This document shows, one piece after another, positions 15,279-24,907 of a DNA stretch of 64,000 nucleotides (within the stretch, counting starts at the first letter, position 1; every line of letters begins with the position of its first letter). The position numbers and the translations under genes were made by a program. The DNA lies in the NCBI GenBank assembly GCA_020638795.1, contig JACKHW010000002.1:62001-126000 (forward strand). Reading direction: 5' to 3'. The notes under the pieces were generated by a model, which was given only the letters and a program-made list of their open reading frames with translations, was not told where the DNA came from and did no database searches. This DNA comes from Planctomycetota bacterium. GTDB taxonomy: Bacteria; Planctomycetota; UBA1135; GCA-002748355.

Positions 15279-18020
15279 TCAGCGCCGCGCCACCGCGATG
15301 CGGACTTCTTGATCACGTGCGAGGTCGAAGCTGCCGCTTGCCGCCGCGAATGCACCGCCTCGAGCGAACCACAGATAGCGACCTCGCTGGAGCATCGGCA
15401 CTTCGATGGTCGGTGTTCTCGCGCGAACGAAGCGAGCCGATGGCAGCGTGCGCCACTTATCGTGCGCGATGCCCGTCGCCTCGGACTCGAGCGCGACGGC
15501 AACGAGCAGCCCCTTTGCCGGTGCTCCCGTTCCGTGCACGGTCGGGCGTAGAGTCAGCGTCGCCGTCCGAACATCGACGTCGTGCCGCACGCTCGGACCG
15601 ATCTCTACGTTCCGCACGACGGTCACCGAGCCGTTCTTCGTCTCGATGCGAATCTCCAGTGTGTAGCGACCGAGCGGAACGGGATCGAAGTCGTAGTTGC
15701 CCGACGCATCGGACTTGCGGCGCAGAGCGGACTTCAGCAGGTCTCGCGCGAGCTTCTTGCGTTCCTTGGGCGCCGACTCCAGGGTTGTCGCTCCGAGCGA
15801 GGCGGATTCTCGCGGAACGAGGTGCAAACTCGCTCCTTCGAACTCTCTTCCGTCGAGCCGCACCGTGCCGAACATCCGCCCGAGAGTCGAGACCTTCGCA
15901 TCGAAGTCGAGGCGTCGTTGTTCTCCCGGACGCAGGACCATGTCGGGCTCGTCGCGCCCGGGAACGGCGACGGCTTCGAGTGCCAATCGCAAGGGCCCCC
16001 AGGATTGTCCGTCGATGCGCATGCGCACGAACCATGCGCCTGCGGAGACGTCGCCCGATGCGTAGTTCCCGGCTGCGTCGGCGGCGACTTCGAAGCGCTT
16101 GCCACTCGTCGATGCGAACAATACGTGAGCGCGCTGTTGCTCCGCGAGTCCGCGAACGACTCCGTAGATTTTGCACGCTTCTTCGAGTTCGACGAGAACC
16201 GCCTGTCCGTCGCGCGCGGCGGCGAGGACGACGGGCGTCATGATCGTGTCGGCAAATCCGTTCGCATCGCGCACGCGCAACCGGTACGTGCCAGGCTTGC
16301 GAGGTGCCAGCCGAAAGCTACCGTCGCCACGAGTTCGCGTTTCTTCGAGTACGAGGTCGCGGTCGCGTTTCTGGATGACCGCGACGAGTGGGTCGAGGCT
16401 GGGTGGTTGCTCATCGATCGTCGGTGCGAGGAGTTCGACACGTGCACGTGGCACGGGGGAGAGAGTCGTGCGACCACGGATCTTCCCACGAAGCGATACG
16501 CCGCGATCGAGCCGAACGACGAACGGCGATCCTCCGGTCGTGACATCGATCGGCCCCTGTGCCGAAGTAATGTAGTGCTCGGCCGCGACGTCCAGCAGAT
16601 AGGTGCCCGGATCCAGATCTTCGAACTCGAAGCGTCCTCCGGGATGGTCGGTCGGTGGAGGCAGCCAAGCCGCGCGTTTGCCCGAAGGGCCGAGCAGATC
16701 GATGCGCTGCTGCGTGCGCGTGCCCGCGATGGCTTCGCGCGCCGTGTCGATCTTCGTCACGATCTGCGTCGCGTTCGCTGGCTTTGGGGCAGGGACTCGT
16801 CGTGCCCTTACGGAGAAGGCTTCGATCGGACTTCCCGTCGCGTTGTCGACAACGACACCTCGAAGGCACGCTTTTCGTCGAAGCCTGAACTCGACGAACA
16901 CGCGGTTGCCCTCCGCGAGGACCTGTTTTCGCTCGGTCACGTGGCCCGGTGCCTGCGCTTCGACCGTGACGCGTCCATGGACGTCGTCGATGACGAAGCG
17001 TCCCTCGGCGTTCGATTCGGCCGCGCGCAGCAGCGCCGCGGTGAGTAAGCCCGGCGATCGTTTGTCGAACGTGGCGATCGCGGTCAATCGTGCGCCGCGT
17101 AGTGGAATACCGTGTTCGCTCTTGACGCTGCCTTCGATGACCGTGCCGCGTCGGAGTGTCACGATGCCGGCGTCGACTCGATGCGTGCCGTGCTGTCGGG
17201 TGGCCGATGGCTCTCCGCGTGCGGGAAGAAGCGGAGTCGCCGTCGGAGCGAACCCCTCGGCACGAGCCATCACGTAGAAATTCGTACGCGGAACGTTGAC
17301 GAATCGAAATCCGCCACGCGCATCGCAGTCGATCGGTTCGATGTATTGCGAGAGGAGCGCGTCGCCCTCCTGATCGAACCACGTCACGCGCGCATTCGGC
17401 GGCGCGCCACCGGTCCCCGTCGTCGTGCGGCCGACGATCTCGATGCCGCGATCGATCGTGATGGCTCCGAACTCGATCATGCCGCCTTCTTGTCGCACTT
17501 TCTTACGATCGATCCTGACCGCGAAGTCCGGGATCGTCACGACGATGGCGGCATCGATCGCGAAGCGCGCGACGAACGAACCCGCGAACACCCCGTCACC
17601 GTTCGTCCGAACGTCCGCCGCAAGATCGCTCGAATCACCCAAACTGCGTGGCGGAGCGCGATGAACCCGCACTCTTGCGCCTTCGACAGGCTCGCCGACG
17701 TCGTTGACGACGCTTCCGCGGAACTCGAATGTATGAGTTCGTCGCGGACGAGCGTTCGCGCGTGGTGCTACGGCATCCGTGCTCTCCGCGACTTCGCGCG
17801 CACCCGAATCGCCGGAGTCGTAGGCGCCCGCGGGATCCTCGTCTTCGTCGGCAGTGAGCGACTCGGACGTGTTGTCGTCGATCGGCTCCTGCGCCGAGCC
17901 GAGCGATGGTCGCGCAATCGTCGAAGTGGAATCCGACTGCCACAGGAACCAGACGAACGCAAGGGCGGCCAGCACGACCGATGAGAATGCGACGATGAAA
18001 CCCTTGGGAACGCCCGACAT
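15279..18020 (-). CDS. large membrane-anchored multi-module beta-sandwich protein
   Basis: 913 residues from ATG 18020. A start further upstream (to 18242) would overlap the divergent gene at 18092. One transmembrane helix at about 7-27 (FIVAFSSVVLAALAFVWFLW) is followed by an acidic linker. At least five carboxypeptidase-regulatory-like modules follow, each with a G-x-V opening strand, a T-x-x-x-G-x-F motif and a Y-x-L-x-V closing strand. Examples are FRGSVVNDVGEPVEGARV, IEGSVKSEHGIPLRGARL, LRGVVVDNATGSPIEAF and GNYDFDPVPLGRYTLEIRIE. No catalytic domain is seen. The architecture is common in large planctomycete surface proteins; adhesion or structural function is inferred. Its shorter paralogue follows directly. 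Confidence 0.82.
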   Translation of the reverse strand: MSGVPKGFIVAFSSVVLAALAFVWFLWQSDSTSTIARPSLGSAQEPIDDNTSESLTADEDEDPAGAYDSGDSGAREVAESTDAVAPRANARPRRTHTFEFRGSVVNDVGEPVEGARVRVHRAPPRSLGDSSDLAADVRTNGDGVFAGSFVARFAIDAAIVVTIPDFAVRIDRKKVRQEGGMIEFGAITIDRGIEIVGRTTTGTGGAPPNARVTWFDQEGDALLSQYIEPIDCDARGGFRFVNVPRTNFYVMARAEGFAPTATPLLPARGEPSATRQHGTHRVDAGIVTLRRGTVIEGSVKSEHGIPLRGARLTAIATFDKRSPGLLTAALLRAAESNAEGRFVIDDVHGRVTVEAQAPGHVTERKQVLAEGNRVFVEFRLRRKACLRGVVVDNATGSPIEAFSVRARRVPAPKPANATQIVTKIDTAREAIAGTRTQQRIDLLGPSGKRAAWLPPPTDHPGGRFEFEDLDPGTYLLDVAAEHYITSAQGPIDVTTGGSPFVVRLDRGVSLRGKIRGRTTLSPVPRARVELLAPTIDEQPPSLDPLVAVIQKRDRDLVLEETRTRGDGSFRLAPRKPGTYRLRVRDANGFADTIMTPVVLAAARDGQAVLVELEEACKIYGVVRGLAEQQRAHVLFASTSGKRFEVAADAAGNYASGDVSAGAWFVRMRIDGQSWGPLRLALEAVAVPGRDEPDMVLRPGEQRRLDFDAKVSTLGRMFGTVRLDGREFEGASLHLVPRESASLGATTLESAPKERKKLARDLLKSALRRKSDASGNYDFDPVPLGRYTLEIRIETKNGSVTVVRNVEIGPSVRHDVDVRTATLTLRPTVHGTGAPAKGLLVAVALESEATGIAHDKWRTLPSARFVRARTPTIEVPMLQRGRYLWFARGGAFAAASGSFDLARDQEVRIAVARR

Positions 18021-18070
18021 CAGTGCCACATTCTGATCGAAACGACTCTGGAGCGCATCCAGCCAGCGGT

Positions 18071-18079
18071 TGCTATCCT
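18071..18079 (+). promoter_or_regulatory. candidate extended -10 (TGCTATCCT) for the 18092 operon
   Basis: TGC plus TATCCT ends 12 bases before the ATG at 18092. It would drive the iron-sulfur protein, MFS transporter and SbcDC-like genes with a leader of only a few bases. Confidence 0.45.
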
Positions 18080-18091
18080 TGCTGATCGACG

Positions 18092-18886
18092 ATGTCGCCC
18101 TCTCCACTCCCGTCCGAACTCGAAGCATGCCGCTCTCGCTTGTCCGAGCGTGGGATGAACCTATGGGGGATCGCGAGACTAGACGACTTCGACCCCGCAC
18201 TCTGTCGAGGATCGAAGATCTCGGAGCGGCACGAGGGAGCACGATCGGTGATCGTCATCGGTGCGGGGGGACGGGACCTCTTCGATTCGTACCTCGGGTC
18301 GATGTCCGTGCGCGGACATGTGTCCGACGCTGGAGCTGCACGTATCGCATCGTTCGCCGCCTGGGCCAGGCATCTGATCGAGAACGAAGTCGTGCATCTG
18401 AAGCGTGCCGGATACGAGGCACAGGCGGTCTACCCGAACGATCCTCGCCAGACGTGTTTCGCTCAGATGGCCGAAACTGCCGGTCTCGTGATCGCCTCTC
18501 CCGTCGTCGATCTCCTCTTGCACCCGAAGTTCGGACCGTGGGTGGACGTGCGTGCCGCCATCGTCGTCGACGCGGCTCTGCCTTCGACGGGAGAACTCGA
18601 CTTCGATCCTTGCAGTGGGTGCTCGGCACCATGCCTCAAGGCGTGTCCGGCCGGCACCTACTCCGAGGCCGGCAAGAGCGAACTCGCGCGGTGTGCGGAC
18701 CATCGGCAAGCGGGCGGCTGTTTCGAAGGTTGTGAAGTGCGCCGCGCGTGCCCGATCGGACGTGACCATGCGTTCGCGCCCGAACACGAGCAATTGCGGC
18801 AAGCGCAAAAACTGTCGTGGATGCGACGGACCTTCGGTCTCGGCATCTGGCGATGGGTTCCGGCAAGTTTGCGTCGACGGATCTGA
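18092..18886 (+). CDS. QueG-like (COG1600) iron-sulfur protein, divergent
   Basis: 264 residues. The layout follows epoxyqueuosine reductase: an N-terminal DUF1730-like part (GARSVIVIGAGG), a middle region, then a ferredoxin-like tail with CSGCSAPCLKACP and, 40 residues on, GCFEGCEVRRACP. That gives enough cysteines for two 4Fe-4S clusters. The family motif GWxGK, expected near AGL in the middle, is missing (here AGLVIASPVVDLLLHPKFG), and the C-terminal HEAT region of some QueG proteins is absent. It may still bind cobalamin, but queuosine function is doubtful. The following transporter gene begins within 3 bases of its stop. Confidence 0.75.
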   Translation: MSPSPLPSELEACRSRLSERGMNLWGIARLDDFDPALCRGSKISERHEGARSVIVIGAGGRDLFDSYLGSMSVRGHVSDAGAARIASFAAWARHLIENEVVHLKRAGYEAQAVYPNDPRQTCFAQMAETAGLVIASPVVDLLLHPKFGPWVDVRAAIVVDAALPSTGELDFDPCSGCSAPCLKACPAGTYSEAGKSELARCADHRQAGGCFEGCEVRRACPIGRDHAFAPEHEQLRQAQKLSWMRRTFGLGIWRWVPASLRRRI

Positions 18887-18888
18887 AC

Positions 18889-20178
18889 GTGCACGCAGTC
18901 GCAGGGACGACGCCTCGCTCGTCCAAGAGGCAACGCTTCGTCTGGTGTCTCTACGACTTCGGCAACTCCGCGTACCCGACCATCATCATGACCGCGGTGT
19001 ACGCGCTCTACTTCGCGGATGTCGTCGTGCCCGCGGAACAGCGAGCGAGTAGCGACAAGTGGTGGGGCTGGGCGAACGGGATCGGCGCGCTCTTCGTCGT
19101 GCTCAGCGCTCCGTTCCTCGGTAGTCTCGCCGATCGAATCCGCGGCAAGCGCCTGCTCTTGATGTTGCACCTCGTCGTCGGTGTCGTCTCGTGCGCAGCA
19201 CTGGCGCTTGCTGGTCCGGGCGACGTGCGTCTCGCGATGATCCTCATCGTCGTTTCGCTCTACGCATTCGAGGGCGGCAACGTCTTCTACAACGCGTTCT
19301 TGCCCGAACTCGTCGAGCCGCACGAAGTCTCGTCGCTCGGCGCTCGAGGTTGGGCCTTCGGCTATGCCGGAGGGCTGTTGTCGCTCGGTGTCGTGATCGC
19401 TGCGATCGAACTCGGCTTCGATGCTCGATACTGTGCGGTCATCGCGGCAGCGTGGTGGCTCGCCTTCGGGGTCTGGGCGATCGTGTGGCTACGAGACGAC
19501 CCTCGCGAAGCATCCCTCGCATCCACGGCCCGTGGACCGGGCATTCGGGCGCGACTGAAGGCGCTGCGAACCGAAGGAAACCTGCTGCGATTCTTGATTG
19601 CGCTCTTCTTCTACATGAACGCGCTCAGCACGATCTTCGTGTTTGCTGCCGTGTTCACGCGGACGAGTCTCGGCTTCGAACGGCTCGAAAGCCTCCTGTT
19701 GATTCTGCTGCTCAACATCGTGGCGATGCCGGGCTCGCTCGTCTTCGGGCGACTCGCGCAACGGATCGGCACGCTGCGCAGCATCGAGATCTCGCTCGTG
19801 CTCTGGATCGTCGTCGTCGTCGCTTCGATCCTCACGGCGTGGCCCGGGCTCTTCGATGCATCGACGTCGAAGGCAGCGTTCTGGGGCGTCGCGTCCCTCG
19901 CGGCGCTCTGTATCGGTGCGACGCAGGCCACGAGTCGGAGCTATGTCGGTGAGATCTCGCCGCCGGGCATGAGTGGCGAGTTCTTCGGAATGATGGCAAT
20001 CGCGGGTCGCGCTTCGGCGATCGTCGGACCGATCGTCTTCGGCGAACTTTCCGATCTCTGCGGTGGCGATCAACGCTTGGCACTCGGTAGTGTCGGCGCT
20101 TTCTTCCTCTTGGGACTCGTGCTGCTCATGCGTTGTCGTCCGTCGCGTGCGCGCGAAACCGGAGCACACACAACCTGA
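18889..20178 (+). CDS. MFS transporter, UMF1/Atg22-like
   Basis: 429 residues with about 11-12 membrane segments. The UMF1-type opening FVWCLYDFGNSAYPTIIMTAVYA in pieces (WCLYDFGNSAY) is diagnostic, followed by WGWANGIGALFVVLSAPFLG and the MFS loop GSLADRIRGKRLL. A late ARSRSYVGEIS-like segment reads ATSRSYVGEISPPG, which is typical of the family. Substrate unknown. I choose GTG 18889 as start since it sits just after the upstream stop; ATG 18853 or 18817 would overlap the upstream gene and add residues not expected in the family. The next gene starts 10 bases after its stop. Confidence 0.9.
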   Translation: MHAVAGTTPRSSKRQRFVWCLYDFGNSAYPTIIMTAVYALYFADVVVPAEQRASSDKWWGWANGIGALFVVLSAPFLGSLADRIRGKRLLLMLHLVVGVVSCAALALAGPGDVRLAMILIVVSLYAFEGGNVFYNAFLPELVEPHEVSSLGARGWAFGYAGGLLSLGVVIAAIELGFDARYCAVIAAAWWLAFGVWAIVWLRDDPREASLASTARGPGIRARLKALRTEGNLLRFLIALFFYMNALSTIFVFAAVFTRTSLGFERLESLLLILLLNIVAMPGSLVFGRLAQRIGTLRSIEISLVLWIVVVVASILTAWPGLFDASTSKAAFWGVASLAALCIGATQATSRSYVGEISPPGMSGEFFGMMAIAGRASAIVGPIVFGELSDLCGGDQRLALGSVGAFFLLGLVLLMRCRPSRARETGAHTT

Positions 20179-20188
20179 ACGAACGTCC

Positions 20189-21538
20189 GTGCGAAAGCGA
20201 CCCTTGTGGTTCGTCGGAGATGTGCACCTCGGACGCACGACCGCGTCCCTGCCGCGTGCTCTCGCGGATCACGATCTGGATGTGATGGACTTGTCGCCCA
20301 TCGCGGCATGGAAGAACCTCGTCGAAGCGGTCTTGGCGAGTGACGCCGAGGCTGTCGTCTTCGCGGGGGACGTCGTCGATTCGGACAACGCGCGTTTCGA
20401 AGCCTACGGGCCGCTCAGCAGCGCCGTGCAGCGCCTCACGAAAGCGGGGATCCGCGTGCTCGCCGTGGCTGGCAACCACGATGTCGAAGCTCTGCCGCGG
20501 CTCGCACGCGAACTCGACGGCTTCGAGCTGATCGGCGCGGACGGTGTGTGGGAAGAGCGTGAACTCGACGCTTGTTCCATCGTCGGGTGGAGCTTTCCGC
20601 GTGCACGTGTGCGATCGAATCCAGTCGACGAGTTCGACCCGAGTCTTCTCGCACCCGCTCGCGAGTCGAAGCCGAGATTGGGACTCCTGCACTGTGACCT
20701 CGATGCGACCGTCAGCGACCATGCTCCTGTCTCGAGCGCGAGCCTCCTGGCTCAGCCGGTGGATGCGTGGTTGCTCGGCCACGTGCACGCGCCGAGCTTC
20801 ATCGCGTCGACATCACGGCGCGTTCCGCTCGGGTATCTCGGTTCGCTGTCGCCGCTCCACCGCGGAGAGATCGGAGCGCGCGGTGCCGTTCGGCTCGATC
20901 TTGACGGGAGTCGACTCGCTTGGCGCCACGTCGAACTCGCACCGGTGCGTTTCGAGTCGCTCGTCATCGACCTCGATCTACTGTGTACTTCCGAGCCCAC
21001 GAGAGACCGCGATGCTCACGCCCCGGATGTCACGACCACGATCACGCGTGCCATGCGCGATCGGCTCGCCGCCATCACAGCCTCGGGGGAAGCACCCGAG
21101 TTGCGCGCGCTCGTCTTGCGCGTATCCGTGCAAGGTCACGGCGACGAGTTCGCCGACGTTCGAGCCGCGCTCGAAGCGTTGGATGCCGAGGGTGCCTCGG
21201 TCGTCCACGAGAATCGTGTGGCGTGTATTTGCGAACTCACGCGCAACGTGCGTGCCGCCTACGACCTCGACGCGTTGGCTCGCGGCACCGACGCCGTCGC
21301 GATGCTCGCGCGCGAAGTTCGTGCGCTCGAAAGCGGCATGACTGAGGCCGCCGTCGAACTCGCGGAGTATTCCGATCGCCTGCGCCTCGATTCGCGGTTT
21401 CGTTCGCTTCCGCGAAGCGGTACGGCTCGGAGCGCGTCGTCCACGATCGACTCGGAAGAGTCCGAGCGGGTAAGGCTCCTTCGCGTCGGCCACGAGTTGT
21501 TGTCGTACATGATTCGCGAACGGCGAGGAACGACATGA
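20189..21538 (+). CDS. metallophosphoesterase nuclease subunit, SbcD/YhaO-like
   Basis: 449 residues from GTG 20189, chosen because it lies just past the transporter stop and directly precedes the conserved start. Calcineurin-type phosphoesterase motifs are complete: GDVHLGR (about 9-15), FAGDVVDSD, AGNHDVE, LLHCDLD and GHVHAP. These bind two metal ions for DNA phosphodiester cleavage. The remaining C-terminal part resembles the capping and helical region of YhaO/SbcD. It shares an ATGA overlap with the SbcC-like ATPase gene that follows, as expected for obligate partners in a DNA-end processing complex. Confidence 0.88.
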   Translation: MRKRPLWFVGDVHLGRTTASLPRALADHDLDVMDLSPIAAWKNLVEAVLASDAEAVVFAGDVVDSDNARFEAYGPLSSAVQRLTKAGIRVLAVAGNHDVEALPRLARELDGFELIGADGVWEERELDACSIVGWSFPRARVRSNPVDEFDPSLLAPARESKPRLGLLHCDLDATVSDHAPVSSASLLAQPVDAWLLGHVHAPSFIASTSRRVPLGYLGSLSPLHRGEIGARGAVRLDLDGSRLAWRHVELAPVRFESLVIDLDLLCTSEPTRDRDAHAPDVTTTITRAMRDRLAAITASGEAPELRALVLRVSVQGHGDEFADVRAALEALDAEGASVVHENRVACICELTRNVRAAYDLDALARGTDAVAMLAREVRALESGMTEAAVELAEYSDRLRLDSRFRSLPRSGTARSASSTIDSEESERVRLLRVGHELLSYMIRERRGTT

Positions 21539-24500
21539 TTCTGCAGCGCCTGGTCGTACGCCGCATCCAGGGCTTGAACAAGCCGCTCGACCTCGTCTTC
21601 GATCGCCACGTCACGATCGTGCACGGCCCGAACGCTTCGGGAAAGTCGACGATCGCACGCGCTGTTCGAGCCCTCGTCTTCGAGGACGGCGACCGATCGG
21701 CGGGTCGAGCGCTCGACGCGTGGGCAGAGTTCGAGGACGGGGATGCTCGGATACGCGTCGAACGCGACGGTGGCGCCCCGAGTCGTTGGACGGAGGATGG
21801 TAGCAGTCGGACGAGGCCTCATGTGCCGAGTTCGACGTATGCGCCTTGTTACTTCCTACGTGCCATCGACTTGCTCGCACCACGCGAGAACGGCGAGCTC
21901 GAGGCCGCTTTGCGCCGGATGCTCCAGGGCGGGCAGGACCTCACGGCAATCGAGCAGAAGTTCTTCGCCGAGCGACCTCGAATCGGGTTGCAAGAAGCGC
22001 GCGCAGTCGTGAGCGCTCGGCGAGACCTCCGTCACGAGCGACTCGCGATGCATGCTCTGGCAGAACGCGATGATCGACGCGAAGCACTCGAAGCCCAGCT
22101 CACCGAACTCGAGGATGCTGCTGGTCAGAAAGCCGTGATCGAGTTGGCGATCGAGCACGCAACGTTGGCAAACGAGTACGAACGACTCCTTCGACAACGT
22201 GCTTCGCTGCCGAAGGGCGCCTTCTGCCTCGACGGCAGTGAGAGCGAGCGCTTGTCGGCAATCGATGCCGATATCGAGGATGCCGAAGCGAAAGTGCGTG
22301 ATGCTCGTGAGCGACTCGGGCGATTGGCCCGCGAGCAGGATACGTGTGGGCGTGCGTGTCCGATCGACGAGTCACACGCGGCCCGCATCCGCAAATCGCT
22401 GGGACGACTCGAGAAGTCGCACGACGAGTTGCTGCGAGCACGTCGCGCGCATCGAATCGAGGCCGACAGACACCAGCGTGTGCTGCACGCGCAAAAAGTC
22501 GATGTCGACATACGTGAGCGGCGCAAGTCCGGGTTCGTGCCGGCCGTGAGCGAACCGATGTTCGACGCGATCGAGCGGCAATTCCAGAAAGAGCTCGAGC
22601 AGGCCGCACGCGCCAAGGTGTTGGCTGCCGAAGAAGATGCACTCTCGCGTCGCAAGCTGCCGCAAGCGATTCGAGTCTCCAAAGTCGTCTGGCTCGCAGC
22701 CATCCTCGGGGTCGTCGTGTCCGCTTGTGGCGCCGGTCTCGTTGCTCGGGGTATGCAACTTGCATGGTCGATCGTGGCCGCGGGTGGCATCGCGGTGTGG
22801 CTCGCGATCTCATGGCGGCGCGAACCTCGACGCGCGCTCCGCCTCGAGTTCGAATCGCGACTCGAGCACGATCGGGAACGCCTCGAAGCGCGCCGTGATC
22901 GGCTCGATGTCCTTCGTGATCAACTTCGGGAGAAGCGCACGAAGCTCGAGGAGAGACTCGGGTTCGCGCTGCCGCGAGGTGCGGCTGCGAGCCTCGAACT
23001 CGCTCGATCCCGCGATCGACTCCACGCCTCGTCCGAACGGGTTGCTGCGTGTCGCCATGCTTCGAAAGTCGCGCGTGCGTCGTTCGACGAAGTGTTCGAT
23101 GCGTTTGCGGCTCTAGTTGGCGAGGTCGGTCTCGAAGTCACGGGCGATGTCGATGCCGACTCGGACCGCGTGCTCGAGGAGTTGAACGCTTCACAACGAC
23201 TCGGCAACGTGCTTCGTGAGCGCGAGCGGGCTGTCGCGGACGAGAGCGCGGCGCTCACTCGGAAGCGACAGCTCGAGGATCGCTCGGCCGCCCTTCTGCG
23301 CGCGCGCGGGTTCCATCCCGGTTCTGCAGGGCGAGAACTGCTCGAAGCCGCGGCCGCTCGCCTCGACGAAGCCCGCGACCTCGCACTTCGCGTGGACCGA
23401 CTGCGAGCACGTCAAGCCGAATTGCGCGAGCACTTGCGCGACGCGCAGATCGCCGGTCAACCGTTGTTGGAGCTCGATGTCGATGGGGCTCGTGCGCTTC
23501 TCACGGTCGCCGAAGAACGAGTTCGCGAACGTGATCACGTACTCGCACGACTCGCGGAGCTCCGGCACGAAGTCGCGACGGCAAAGAAAGGAACGCGCTT
23601 CGCGGTGGCGCGGAGCCGTTTCGACGAAGCTCAGGAAGCGCTGGCCAACGTGCTCTCGAAACAACTCGACGCCGCGGCCGGCCGCATCCTGCTCGCGCGT
23701 GTCCGGCATCGGCTCGAAACGGACGTCGACAGCGACGAGCGTCCTCCCATCATCGTGCACGCGTCGAGGCTCTTCGCCTACTTCACGCACGAGCGATACG
23801 AACTGCTCGTCCGTGAAGATTCCGGGTCACTGCGGATTCTCGCTCGTGACGTCGAAGCCGGTGAAGAGCGCGACCTCGACCGATTGAGTGACGGGACGCG
23901 GTCTCAGTTGTTGCTCGCGTGGCATCTCGCGATCGCGTTCGTGACCGAGCGCTCTGGCAAGTTCACGATCTTCCTCGACGAGGTGTTCGCGCACAGCGAC
24001 GACGAGCGCTTCGACGCCATCGCCGAGAACGTGCTGCGCCTAGCGGTTCGCGAGGGGCGTCAGTTTGTCGTCATGACTGCCGACACTGCGGACATCGCGC
24101 GCCTCGAACGGACCGCGCGTCGCCTGCGAGATGCAGGTGAGGACGTGCGCGACCCCGTGATCGCGGATCTCGGCGCACTCGACGAGCAGCGCTCGATGGA
24201 GCCCGTGATCTTCCCGGCCATGCCCGCGCGCCCTTCGTTCGAGGGTGCATCCGACTGGAGTGCTTCGGAGTGGGCGGAACGCATCCGACCTTCCCCCGTC
24301 GATCCGTGGCTGGATCCGGGCAGTCTGCACTTGTTCCATCTCCTCCCGTGTGTCGACCGTGAACACGCCGAGCTTCTCGTCAAGCTGATGCGCGCTCGAC
24401 TGACGACGATCGCGTCGTGGGAAGCCTTACGCCGCCGCGGGTCCCCATCCTGGCTCGACGACGGCGAGCGCGGTGCTGTCGACTTCGCCGTGCGTGTCGC

Positions 24501-24903
24501 GAGGTCGTGGATTCGGGCGTGGCGGATCGGTCGTGGCCGCGTGCTACTCGACGAAGACGTAACGGAGCTCGAAGCGTTGCCAACGCGCCTTGCAGACATC
24601 GCGACGACGCTGGTACGAGAACTCGATGGCGATGCCTCGCGATTCGTCAGTGCCACGCGAGATGGCGCGCTTCCGCGCCTTCAGAAGAAACGCATCGCCG
24701 CACTGCACGACGAACTCGTTCGCAAGGAGTTTCTCGACACGCGCCCCCTGCTCGATGCGGCTGCACGGCGCGCGCGTGTGCTGATCGAGACGGATGATGG
24801 TGATGTGGGGGATGCCGAGTACGCGGCAGTGATCGTCGATCGACTCGAGGCTGCCGTCACGCAAGGACGAGCTGCAGGGCAGCGCGCTCACGGCGCCACG
24901 TAG
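21535..24903 (+). CDS. SbcC/YhaN-like coiled-coil ATPase with membrane hairpin and C-terminal extension
   Basis: 1122 residues. Rad50/SbcC-type ABC ATPase partner of the preceding nuclease. Walker A GPNASGKST at about 34-42; long Glu/Arg-rich coiled coil from about 140 to 780; signature LSDGTRSQLLLAW at about 785; Walker B FTIFLDEVFAHSD at about 812. Mid-coil, around residues 380-425, two hydrophobic stretches (VVWLAAILGVVVSACGAGLV and WSIVAAGGIAVWLAIS) form a probable membrane hairpin, as in Bacillus YhaN, in place of an SbcC zinc hook. Unlike YhaN as I recall it, about 250 residues follow the ATPase domain (from MEPVIFPAMPARPSFEG onward); I do not recognise that part. It ends 4 bases from the convergent ppdK. 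Confidence 0.85.
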   Translation: MILQRLVVRRIQGLNKPLDLVFDRHVTIVHGPNASGKSTIARAVRALVFEDGDRSAGRALDAWAEFEDGDARIRVERDGGAPSRWTEDGSSRTRPHVPSSTYAPCYFLRAIDLLAPRENGELEAALRRMLQGGQDLTAIEQKFFAERPRIGLQEARAVVSARRDLRHERLAMHALAERDDRREALEAQLTELEDAAGQKAVIELAIEHATLANEYERLLRQRASLPKGAFCLDGSESERLSAIDADIEDAEAKVRDARERLGRLAREQDTCGRACPIDESHAARIRKSLGRLEKSHDELLRARRAHRIEADRHQRVLHAQKVDVDIRERRKSGFVPAVSEPMFDAIERQFQKELEQAARAKVLAAEEDALSRRKLPQAIRVSKVVWLAAILGVVVSACGAGLVARGMQLAWSIVAAGGIAVWLAISWRREPRRALRLEFESRLEHDRERLEARRDRLDVLRDQLREKRTKLEERLGFALPRGAAASLELARSRDRLHASSERVAACRHASKVARASFDEVFDAFAALVGEVGLEVTGDVDADSDRVLEELNASQRLGNVLRERERAVADESAALTRKRQLEDRSAALLRARGFHPGSAGRELLEAAAARLDEARDLALRVDRLRARQAELREHLRDAQIAGQPLLELDVDGARALLTVAEERVRERDHVLARLAELRHEVATAKKGTRFAVARSRFDEAQEALANVLSKQLDAAAGRILLARVRHRLETDVDSDERPPIIVHASRLFAYFTHERYELLVREDSGSLRILARDVEAGEERDLDRLSDGTRSQLLLAWHLAIAFVTERSGKFTIFLDEVFAHSDDERFDAIAENVLRLAVREGRQFVVMTADTADIARLERTARRLRDAGEDVRDPVIADLGALDEQRSMEPVIFPAMPARPSFEGASDWSASEWAERIRPSPVDPWLDPGSLHLFHLLPCVDREHAELLVKLMRARLTTIASWEALRRRGSPSWLDDGERGAVDFAVRVARSWIRAWRIGRGRVLLDEDVTELEALPTRLADIATTLVRELDGDASRFVSATRDGALPRLQKKRIAALHDELVRKEFLDTRPLLDAAARRARVLIETDDGDVGDAEYAAVIVDRLEAAVTQGRAAGQRAHGAT

Positions 24904-24907
24904 GGTC

